Shown here: positions 1 through 6,029 of the stretch, piece after piece
Numbering within the stretch: position 1 is the stretch's first letter
How the letters are laid out: each line of letters opens with the position of its first letter
Source of the DNA: Treponema sp.
Lineage (GTDB): Bacteria; Spirochaetota; Spirochaetia; Treponematales; Treponemataceae
Length of the DNA stretch: 6,029 nucleotides
Reading direction: 5' to 3'
NCBI GenBank assembly: GCA_017421145.1
Contig: JAFOTA010000031.1
Span: forward strand, 1 to 6,029
Translations under genes and position numbers: made by a program
The notes under the pieces: model-generated
Seen by the model: the letters and a program-made list of their open reading frames with translations, nothing else
Told to the model about the DNA's origin: nothing
The model's database searches: none

Positions 1-3000
1 AGTGAAGAATCAGATTATGCCGGATGCAAGAACTATGTGAATTTGTATTTCAACACAGGCCTTAAAGAAGGACAGGAAGATAACATCCTCAGCCTTCTGA
101 GCTTTGACAAAGACATCAAAATCACGAAGGAAAACATCGGTATAAATTATTCTTCAATCGTTCTCTATAATCTTCCTGTTGATTACAAAGAGTCGTTCAC
201 GGTCACATTGAAACCGGGCGTTGAAGATGAATACGGACGCAAGACAACCGAAACATCCGTTGTAAGCGTCACTATTCCTCCGGCAAAGGGAAGCGTTTCA
301 TATAAAAACTACAGGTCTTTCGCAATAATCGAGGCAAAATATACTCCGCGCCTTGCGTTCATGCACAGGAACGTAAAAGATTCCGGTTCATACACCGTCA
401 AAGGAATTACGGGGCTTTCCGGTAAAAAATCAAGCAAGGGTTCTTCTACCGTAAAAGTCAATGCAGGTGAGGAAAACCAGTACACGCTTGAGACTGTGGA
501 ACTTTCCGAAGCTCTTGAACAGACAGATTCAGGGGCTTTCCACGGTGCGGTTAGATTCACGTCGGAAATTCCTTATACGACCACACGTTATGATTGGGAG
601 TCACGCGGAAACAAGCAGGTCGTTGACACAAGCGAAAGGGATCAGATCATTCAGGTGACGGATCTTGGCGTTACGGTCCGCTATGGATACAATCAGGCCG
701 TGGTGCTTGTCACTAGCCTTGAAACCGGAAAACCAGTGGCAAATGCAAGCGTCAAGGCTTACAAATCAAACGTATCGACATGGGAAACCGAAAAAGCGGC
801 CAATTTCCTCCAGAACCTTGATTCAGAAAAAGATGTGGGTTCTGCAGTAACCGATGCAAACGGTCTTGCGACAATCAGCTTTGCGGAAGGAACTTTGCCC
901 GGAATGAATTACAGCGACAGTCTGTACATCCGCGTAACTACCGATGATGATTCCGTAGTGTTTATTCCTACAGGGCACAACAGATGGAATTCCTCCGTTG
1001 CGGAAATCGATTCACCGAGCGCCGGAGAGCTGGAAAGCAGCTATGCGTTTATTTTCACCGACCGCGGACTTTACAAGCCTGGTGAAACGGTGACATTCCG
1101 TGTAATCGACAGAAATCTGAAAAAAGGCGCTTACAATCCGTACAAAGGCTCATACACAATGAAGCTTTCCGACCCATGGTGGTGGGATGCAACCGTTTAT
1201 CAGACTAAGACCGGATCAACCACGGCAAACGGCACGACCTGGGGTGAATTCAAGATTCCTGAGGACATGAAACCGGGTGAATACTGCCTTTCATACAGCC
1301 ACGACGGAAGCAAGGAAGTCCAGCGCTGCTACGTTCAGATCCAGTATTTTGAAGCGGCGAAATTTGAAGTCATAACTTCAATAAACAAGGACAAAACTTA
1401 TTATTCAGGCGACACTCTTTCTGCAACCGTAACGTCAAATTATCTCGGTGGCGGAAGCATGGGAGAAAGCACATACTCTTCATATTGGACACGCTCACCG
1501 GTACGCTTTACCAAAGAAGGATTCGGCGACATGAGCTTCGGTCCGATTGACGGATATTATGACGGACGCACTTCCCTTGATTCATCAAAAGGAAAGCTTG
1601 ATGGAACGGGTTCTGCAAAAATCTCACAAAGCTCCGGCGGTGAAAAAGTCAAGGGCATTCCATATTCATACACAATCCAGACGACCGTAACGGATTCAGG
1701 AAACCAGGCGATTGCTTCAAGCGGTTCAGTAACCGTGCATCCGGCGAAATTCTATATTGGTCTCAGCGACATAACGAACATAAAGGGATTCCCGAAAAAG
1801 GATACCCAGCTTAAATTCAATTATGTTTGTATCACACCGGAAGGAGAAAATCCTGCGGCATCAGTTCTTCCGAAAGATAAAAAGCTTACCATGGAATTGC
1901 TCCATGAAGAATGGGAAGAAGTAAATCAGGTTGCCTGGAACGGTGACATTACGACACGATACTCAAAGAAACTTGTTTCTGATAAAAAGCAGGTGCTCAA
2001 TCTTTCTGGCTCTAAAAAAGAAACGGAGATTTCCGTAACTCCTGAAGCCGGCGGTGCTTATGTTCTCCGTCTTTCAACCACAGATGCCGAAGGAAATGAA
2101 GTCATTTCAGAAAACAGTTTCTATGTGACTGGAAGCGACTGGTATTGGTTCTCAAGGGACGATGCAACCGAAATCACCCTGACTACGGACAAACCTGAAT
2201 ACAGCGTGGGTGAAACGGCTCATATCCTCATGCGCAGCCCTCTGCCAAAGGGAACTTATCTTATTACCATTGAGCGTGAAGGAATTTTTGACAAGGAAAT
2301 CCGCACGATTAACGAACCGACTTCCGTTCTTGATTTCCAGGTAAAGGAAAATTATGTTCCTGTAATGTATGTTGCAGTTTCTTCTTTCTCAACCAGAACC
2401 GAAGAGCCGCCTTCAACATATTCAGGTACAGATTTGGGAAAGCCGAACAGCTATTTCGGACTCACTGCAATCAACGTGAATTCAAATACACGTAAATTCG
2501 ACGTTCAGATCAAGATGGACAAGGACGTTTACACACCGGGTTCAAAGGCAAAGATCAAAGTTCATGCTTCAACGAAATCCGGTCCCGTAAAAAATGCGGA
2601 AATCACTTTGATGGCAGTTGACCGCGGCGTTATCGATCTGATTGATTATCACGTGAGCGATCCTCTTTCATATTTCTATGACAGGTCAAAATTCCCGGAA
2701 TGTGTTGACGGAGGAGACAACCGTTCAATTTTGATTGATCCGGTAACTTATACAAAAAGCTCCCAGGTCGGTGGTGATGAAAAGGGCACTGACGGTGATA
2801 CCCGCAAGAATTTCAATCCGCTGGCATTGTTCGAGCCTTCACTTATAACCGATGCAAACGGTGATGCAGAATGCACGTTCACTCTGCCGGATTCTCTGAC
2901 CGCATACAGGGTTACTGCTGTAGGTGCAACGGCGGATACATTTGCTTTGGCAGAAAATGAATTCAATGTTGCCAACAAACTTTCCGTACGCACGGCACTT

Positions 3001-4977
3001 CCACGTCAGCTGCGTCTTTTTGACAAGAGTGAGCTTGGCGTGACGGTTTCCAATCTTGAAAATACGGAGCAGGAGCTTTCTGTCACTGCAAAAATCACCA
3101 GCGGAGTCCAGCAGTATGATGATGAAGTGCAGAAGCTTCCGGGGCTTGCAACAATCGAAAAGGAATCTACGAAAACTCTGAAGGTGCCTGCAAATTCAAC
3201 GAAGACTCTCATGTTCAATGTTTCTGCTGATCAGGCCGGATGGGTGACCGTTGAGTTCAAGGTTCAGTCAAAGATTCTGAATGAAAACATAGTGCTTCCG
3301 CTCCAGATTGAAAAACCGTACATCTATGAAACGGTGACTACGATCGGTTCAACGGACGGAGCCGAAGATTCTGAATCTGCAAGCGAAAGAATCATTATCC
3401 CTGGTGATGCGGATGACAACATGGGACACGTCTATGTCCAGCTTGATCCTACTCGCCTTGGAATCCTCAGGGAAGCCGTTGATTATACGTTCCATTATCC
3501 ATACGGATGCCTGGAGCAGAGATCTTCAGCAATTCTTCCTTTGGTTGCATTCGGTGATTATATCAAGGCATTCGGATTGGACAACGAAGTTAAAAAGCCG
3601 AGGTCTGTCGTTGAAAGCGAGATAAAATCATGGGCATCATCTCAGCTGCATGACGGAGGATTCCCATACTGGCCGAACGGTTCATATTCAAGTGCGTATG
3701 TATCTTCAAGGATTGCGGAAATTCTCGGATTGGCACAGCAGAAGGGATACAAGATTTCAGGAATTGATACGGATGCACTTGCACGCTATCTGAAAAATCA
3801 TGTAATCACATATTTGCTGACAGAAAGCGGTTCACAATATTCTTACAATCTCTATGATGCAGCGCATGAACTTTATGCCGCAAGTATGATTGCAGAGCTT
3901 GATGGAATCGAAACGCTCACTGACAGAATCACTTCTTCCAACAACCTTGATTCAGCGACGACGGCATTGTGCGGTCTTATCTACAGCAATCTCGGAAACA
4001 AGGAAAAAGAAAACGACGTCGTGATGAAGCTCAAGAAAAAGATTTCCCTTACGACTCAGGGTGCAGATTTGTACGACGTTGATCTGGGAAGCTACTGGTC
4101 CATCTACTATGATGCGTCAGAAAAATATGCCCTGGCACTCCAGCTGCTTTCAAGAAACAACCCGAATGATGATACGATCCAGCACATCGTCTATGAGCTT
4201 CTGGCACTCCAAAAGTCAGGCAACGGTTATTGGACTTCAACAGCTGCTACGGCAAGGGTTCTCACTGCATTTGATGAATACATACGCGCAAACAAACTTG
4301 AAGATTTGAATTTCACGGCGGAAGTTCTGTTGAACCAGAAATCTGTCTTGGAAGGAAGTTTCAAGGGTGTCGGAGCAGAACCGGCAGAAGCAACCCTCAA
4401 ATTCAATGAGCAGCCTGTAAGCTCAATGCCAAGGGACAAAGAGATTGCGCTTAAATTCAGCAAAAAAGGAACCGGAAAACTTTATTACACGGCATCCATG
4501 AAATATGCGGTTCCGACTGAAAAACAGTTTGCGCGCGAGGAAGGATTGTGTATTTTCACAGAAATTACGGACGGCGAAACAGGCGAGATCGTTTCTGAGA
4601 ACAAGCTCGTTTCCGGAAGGACATACAAGATGAAGGCATATATTTCTTCAACGCGCAACCGCAATTATGTGGCACTGAAAGTTCCTGTTCCGGCAGGCTG
4701 TGAAATCATGAACGCGGCATTCGTAACGACAGGTACGCTCCCGATTGATTCAAGCACCGGAGAATTCAATTACAACATGGGACTTTCTTATGAAGGCATT
4801 TATAACAGCGACGTCCAGTACTTCTGGGATTATTTCCCGCGCGGACATCAGGAAGTTGAATATTCCTTCAGGGCAGTCCGTAAGGGTGAGTACAATACAC
4901 CTAGTGCAACGGCCGAGTGTATGTATCAGCCGGAAATCTTCGGACGCAGCGACGGCAAAAAATGGATTATAGAGTAG
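1..4977 (+). CDS. Bacterial alpha-2-macroglobulin with thioester (YfhM/ECAM-like), 5'-truncated by window edge
   Basis: The frame is open from base 1, so this is the C-terminal 1658 residues of a longer protein; a GTG at 37 is internal and not a credible start. Residues are counted from base 1. About 1-98 form an Ig-like sandwich. An MG3-like domain starts at TDLGVTVRYG (220-229), with TGKPVANASV following. An MG4/A2M_N domain carries DRGLYKPGE (354-362). A YFEAAKFEV-type domain starts near 450, and a TDKPEYSVGE domain lies near 725. A bait-like linker spans about 895-933, then the conserved A2M core with TDANGDAECTFTLPDSLTAYR. The thioester domain has GCLEQ with Cys1170. The C-terminal domain ends in the family hallmark MYQPEIFGR (1641-1649), so the 3' end is complete. 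Family knowledge: such proteins are periplasmic, often lipoproteins, and trap proteases that cleave the bait. The usual partner gene pbpC is not in view. E. coli YfhM has about 1650 residues in total, so this protein is longer. The family is certain; target and localisation are inferred. Confidence 0.95.
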   Translation, partial: SEESDYAGCKNYVNLYFNTGLKEGQEDNILSLLSFDKDIKITKENIGINYSSIVLYNLPVDYKESFTVTLKPGVEDEYGRKTTETSVVSVTIPPAKGSVSYKNYRSFAIIEAKYTPRLAFMHRNVKDSGSYTVKGITGLSGKKSSKGSSTVKVNAGEENQYTLETVELSEALEQTDSGAFHGAVRFTSEIPYTTTRYDWESRGNKQVVDTSERDQIIQVTDLGVTVRYGYNQAVVLVTSLETGKPVANASVKAYKSNVSTWETEKAANFLQNLDSEKDVGSAVTDANGLATISFAEGTLPGMNYSDSLYIRVTTDDDSVVFIPTGHNRWNSSVAEIDSPSAGELESSYAFIFTDRGLYKPGETVTFRVIDRNLKKGAYNPYKGSYTMKLSDPWWWDATVYQTKTGSTTANGTTWGEFKIPEDMKPGEYCLSYSHDGSKEVQRCYVQIQYFEAAKFEVITSINKDKTYYSGDTLSATVTSNYLGGGSMGESTYSSYWTRSPVRFTKEGFGDMSFGPIDGYYDGRTSLDSSKGKLDGTGSAKISQSSGGEKVKGIPYSYTIQTTVTDSGNQAIASSGSVTVHPAKFYIGLSDITNIKGFPKKDTQLKFNYVCITPEGENPAASVLPKDKKLTMELLHEEWEEVNQVAWNGDITTRYSKKLVSDKKQVLNLSGSKKETEISVTPEAGGAYVLRLSTTDAEGNEVISENSFYVTGSDWYWFSRDDATEITLTTDKPEYSVGETAHILMRSPLPKGTYLITIEREGIFDKEIRTINEPTSVLDFQVKENYVPVMYVAVSSFSTRTEEPPSTYSGTDLGKPNSYFGLTAINVNSNTRKFDVQIKMDKDVYTPGSKAKIKVHASTKSGPVKNAEITLMAVDRGVIDLIDYHVSDPLSYFYDRSKFPECVDGGDNRSILIDPVTYTKSSQVGGDEKGTDGDTRKNFNPLALFEPSLITDANGDAECTFTLPDSLTAYRVTAVGATADTFALAENEFNVANKLSVRTALPRQLRLFDKSELGVTVSNLENTEQELSVTAKITSGVQQYDDEVQKLPGLATIEKESTKTLKVPANSTKTLMFNVSADQAGWVTVEFKVQSKILNENIVLPLQIEKPYIYETVTTIGSTDGAEDSESASERIIIPGDADDNMGHVYVQLDPTRLGILREAVDYTFHYPYGCLEQRSSAILPLVAFGDYIKAFGLDNEVKKPRSVVESEIKSWASSQLHDGGFPYWPNGSYSSAYVSSRIAEILGLAQQKGYKISGIDTDALARYLKNHVITYLLTESGSQYSYNLYDAAHELYAASMIAELDGIETLTDRITSSNNLDSATTALCGLIYSNLGNKEKENDVVMKLKKKISLTTQGADLYDVDLGSYWSIYYDASEKYALALQLLSRNNPNDDTIQHIVYELLALQKSGNGYWTSTAATARVLTAFDEYIRANKLEDLNFTAEVLLNQKSVLEGSFKGVGAEPAEATLKFNEQPVSSMPRDKEIALKFSKKGTGKLYYTASMKYAVPTEKQFAREEGLCIFTEITDGETGEIVSENKLVSGRTYKMKAYISSTRNRNYVALKVPVPAGCEIMNAAFVTTGTLPIDSSTGEFNYNMGLSYEGIYNSDVQYFWDYFPRGHQEVEYSFRAVRKGEYNTPSATAECMYQPEIFGRSDGKKWIIE
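2683..2799 (+). other. Candidate bait region of the macroglobulin
   Basis: This stretch lies between the AVDRGVIDLIDY strand with its DPLSYFYD tail and the RKNFNPLALFEP segment, which begins the conserved A2M core. The corresponding interval in animal alpha-2-macroglobulin holds the protease bait. Here it is hydrophilic, rich in Gly, Asp, Ser and Lys, and lacks beta-strand-like patterns, as expected for an exposed cleavable linker. It has few basic sites: Arg in DRSK, Arg in GDNRS, and Lys in YTKSS and DEKG. The position follows from alignment by eye; the boundaries are approximate and cleavage is inferred. Confidence 0.5.
3508..3519 (+). other. Thioester motif CLEQ
   Basis: TGC-CTG-GAG-CAG encodes Cys-Leu-Glu-Gln within YPYGCLEQRSS. 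In thioester-containing macroglobulins the Cys and Gln side chains form an internal beta-cysteinyl-gamma-glutamyl thioester, which is exposed after bait cleavage and couples covalently to the attacking protease. Both reactive residues are present. This places the protein with the thioester-bearing YfhM type and not with the YfaS-type bacterial homologues that lack the motif. The helical repeats of the thioester domain follow, including GGFPYW near 3655 and GYWTSTAATARVL near 4225. Confidence 0.93.
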
Positions 4978-4997
4978 CTTAGAAATACAAATGAAAT

Positions 4998-5042
4998 CCG
5001 GTATGGGGATGCTTATTAATGTCTCCATGCCGGTGTTTTTTT
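4998..5042 (+). terminator. Rho-independent terminator of the macroglobulin gene
   Basis: The arm CCGGTATGGGGA (4998-5009) pairs with TCTCCATGCCGG (5022-5033) as a 12-bp stem containing two G-T wobbles and no mismatch. A 12-base loop lies between the arms. The stem is followed directly by TGTTTTTTT (5034-5042). It starts 20 bases after the TAG stop at 4975-4977, the usual place for an intrinsic terminator, and it should separate the macroglobulin transcript from the downstream dehydrogenase. There is no matching A-tract on its left side, so it looks one-directional. Confidence 0.9.
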
Positions 5043-5047
5043 CCAGA

Positions 5048-5085
5048 CGGCATATTTTGGCAGGTATATCTGGCAAAACATGTCG
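5048..5085. promoter_or_regulatory. 38-bp imperfect palindrome, possible operator
   Basis: The arm CGGCATATTTTGGCAG (5048-5063) and the arm CTGGCAAAACATGTCG (5070-5085) are complementary at 13 of 16 positions around a 6-base centre, GTATAT. The innermost and best-preserved part is TTTTGGCAG against CTGGCAAAA (8 of 9). The palindrome ends one base before the proposed -35 hexamer and lies after the T-tract of the preceding terminator. No T-run follows it, so it does not look like a second terminator. Position and symmetry fit a dimeric regulator's binding site controlling the dehydrogenase gene; the regulator is unknown and the role is inferred. Confidence 0.5.
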
Positions 5086-5086
5086 A

Positions 5087-5116
5087 TTGAATATCCTCCT
5101 TGTCCCGTGCTATACT
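5087..5116 (+). promoter_or_regulatory. Sigma70-type promoter of the dehydrogenase gene
   Basis: A TTGAAT -35 hexamer (5087-5092, four of six matches to TTGACA) is followed after 18 bases by a TATACT -10 hexamer (5111-5116, five of six matches to TATAAT). A TG dinucleotide one base upstream of the -10 (5108-5109) gives an extended -10. Transcription would start near 5122-5125, leaving a leader of only about 25-28 bases. That is too short for an attenuator, T-box or riboswitch, so any control should act at transcription initiation. Confidence 0.72.
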
Positions 5117-5139
5117 AATGTCCTACGAAATTTTGCATT

Positions 5140-5144
5140 GGAGG
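5140..5144 (+). promoter_or_regulatory. Ribosome binding site of the dehydrogenase gene
   Basis: GGAGG is a strong Shine-Dalgarno match, separated by five bases (TAAAT) from the ATG at 5150. It fixes the start codon of the gene. No other in-frame start with a comparable site is present nearby. Confidence 0.85.
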
Positions 5145-5149
5145 TAAAT

Positions 5150-6029
5150 ATGATAAAAATTCAAAAGGCTGTTGATGTAGAAAAAGAGTTCTTTTCCGGG
5201 CGTGATTTTGGTGCCGGGATTGAAACTGTCCGTGCGGTTCTCAATGACATAAGAACCAATGGAGATAAAGCCCTGCATCATTATACAAGCCAGTTTGACG
5301 TGTCTGATCCTTCAATTTTTGAAATACCAATGGAATGCCTGAAGGCTGCCGCTGAAAAAATGCGTTCTGAAAATCCTGAGCTTTACGAATCGCTGACCTA
5401 TTCAAAAGATTTGGCGCTTAAATTCGCAAAAAGACAAAGGGAGTCTTTTGATAATTTTGAAGTGGAGCTTGAACCGGGAGTTTTTACCGGTCAGCAGAAC
5501 ATTCCGGTCGATAAAGCCGGAGTCTATGTTCCAGCAGGACGTTTTCCTCTGGTCAGCAGCGTGGTTATGACCGTTGTTCCGGCGGTTGCGGCAGGAGTTA
5601 AGGAAGTAATCCTTTGTACGCCACCGAGAGTCCACCCGGATGATAAGGCAGAAGCGGAAAAAAACGGAACCGGCATTCCGACAAAACCATTTTTGAACGG
5701 CAAACCATACGCTGACGAAAACATCATGGCGGCGGCATATATTTGCGGTGTTACAAAAGCTTATGCATGCGGCGGAAGTCAGGCAATCGGGGCGATGGCA
5801 TTCGGTACTGAATCCATTCCGAAAGTCGATGTCATAGTCGGGCCTGGAAATAAATTTGTTGCCGAAGCAAAAAAACTGGTCTACGGAACCGTCGGCATAG
5901 ACATGATTGCAGGACCAACGGAAGTCTTTATAATCGCTGATTCTTCTGCAAATCCGGTTTGGGTTGCCGCAGATCTTTTGGCGCAGGCTGAACATGATGT
6001 AGTGGCTCAACCGGTTCTTGTAACTGATG
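5150..6029 (+). CDS. hisD: Histidinol dehydrogenase family protein, 3'-truncated by window edge
   Basis: Begins MIKIQKAVDV; 293 codons are visible and the frame is still open at the right edge, where E. coli HisD has 434 residues. HisD oxidises L-histidinol to L-histidine in two NAD-dependent steps with a bound zinc, in the cytoplasm. Visible family motifs are GVYVPAGRFPLVSSVVM (124-140), GGSQAIGAMAFGTESIPKVD (208-227), VGPGNKFVAEAKKLVYG (230-246), VGIDMIAGPTEV (248-259) and AADLLAQAEHD (273-283). Gln279 and His282 correspond to the zinc ligands Gln259 and His262 of E. coli. The catalytic Glu-His pair and the remaining zinc ligands lie beyond the window. A hydrophilic stretch at about 160-191 is longer than in typical HisD. 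Some motifs (AGRFPL, FVAEAK, AGPTEV) also resemble the HisD-like sulfopropanediol dehydrogenases (HpsN), so the family is sure but the substrate is not. The gene has its own promoter and no visible operon partner. Confidence 0.88.
   Translation, partial: MIKIQKAVDVEKEFFSGRDFGAGIETVRAVLNDIRTNGDKALHHYTSQFDVSDPSIFEIPMECLKAAAEKMRSENPELYESLTYSKDLALKFAKRQRESFDNFEVELEPGVFTGQQNIPVDKAGVYVPAGRFPLVSSVVMTVVPAVAAGVKEVILCTPPRVHPDDKAEAEKNGTGIPTKPFLNGKPYADENIMAAAYICGVTKAYACGGSQAIGAMAFGTESIPKVDVIVGPGNKFVAEAKKLVYGTVGIDMIAGPTEVFIIADSSANPVWVAADLLAQAEHDVVAQPVLVTD

Noticed and set aside
37..39. GTG at 37 as the start of the macroglobulin gene.
   Set aside because: The frame stays open to base 1, no ribosome binding site precedes the GTG, no signal peptide follows it, and the sequence there is already the middle of an Ig-like domain.
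848..2862. A 17-base exact repeat, TAACCGATGCAAACGGT, at 848-864 and 2846-2862.
   Set aside because: Both copies encode the TDANG turn that is common in Ig-like and macroglobulin beta-sandwich domains. Shared protein motif and codon preference explain it; there is no wider repeat unit.
4750..5076. A 108-codon minus-strand frame spanning the end of the macroglobulin gene and the intergenic region.
   Set aside because: It overlaps the conserved C-terminal domain of the macroglobulin and the terminator hairpin, shows no family features, and would need a promoter where the dehydrogenase signals sit.
5118..5147. A nine-codon mini-frame (MSYEILHWR) just upstream of the dehydrogenase, containing one His codon, considered as a leader peptide.
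   Set aside because: Its ATG overlaps the bases just after the -10 hexamer and would lie upstream of the predicted transcription start. It has no Shine-Dalgarno and a single His codon, so it is not a his attenuator.
5402..6010. A 202-codon open frame on the minus strand, opposite the dehydrogenase gene.
   Set aside because: It lies wholly antisense to a frame with strong HisD motifs, its translation is rich in Cys, Arg and Phe with no recognisable domain, and it has no convincing ribosome binding site. It is a shadow of the real gene.

Overview
The window holds the 3' part of one very large gene and the 5' part of a second. Both are on the + strand, with a compact 172-base intergenic region between them that is well equipped with signals. 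The first gene (1-4977) encodes a bacterial alpha-2-macroglobulin with an intact thioester motif, CLEQ. Its reading frame is open to the left edge, so the true start and any signal peptide or lipobox lie outside the window. The second (5150-6029, running off the right edge) encodes a HisD-family NAD-dependent dehydrogenase, most likely histidinol dehydrogenase.

The organism looks like a host-associated or anaerobic spirochaete, most likely a Treponema. This rests on the character of the macroglobulin, on the VPAGRFPLVSS and FVAEAKKLVYG style of the HisD protein, and on a moderate-G+C codon style shared by both genes. It is a judgement from memory of the families, not the result of a search.

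Layout: 1-4977 is the macroglobulin, with tandem MG/Ig-like beta-sandwich domains, a bait-like linker, a thioester domain and a complete C-terminal receptor-binding-like domain. A hairpin with a T-tract at 4998-5042 ends that transcript. At 5048-5085 lies a 38-bp imperfect palindrome, directly against a sigma70-type promoter (5087-5116), followed by a strong ribosome binding site (5140-5144) and the dehydrogenase start at 5150.

The two genes appear to be separate transcription units with unrelated jobs. The macroglobulin is a presumed periplasmic or envelope protease trap; the dehydrogenase is cytoplasmic and probably acts at the last step of histidine biosynthesis. I see no RNA genes, mobile elements, CRISPR array or clearly new multi-gene system. 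The points most worth a second look are the palindrome in front of the dehydrogenase promoter, the extra segment inside the dehydrogenase with its mixed subfamily motifs, and the candidate bait region of the macroglobulin.
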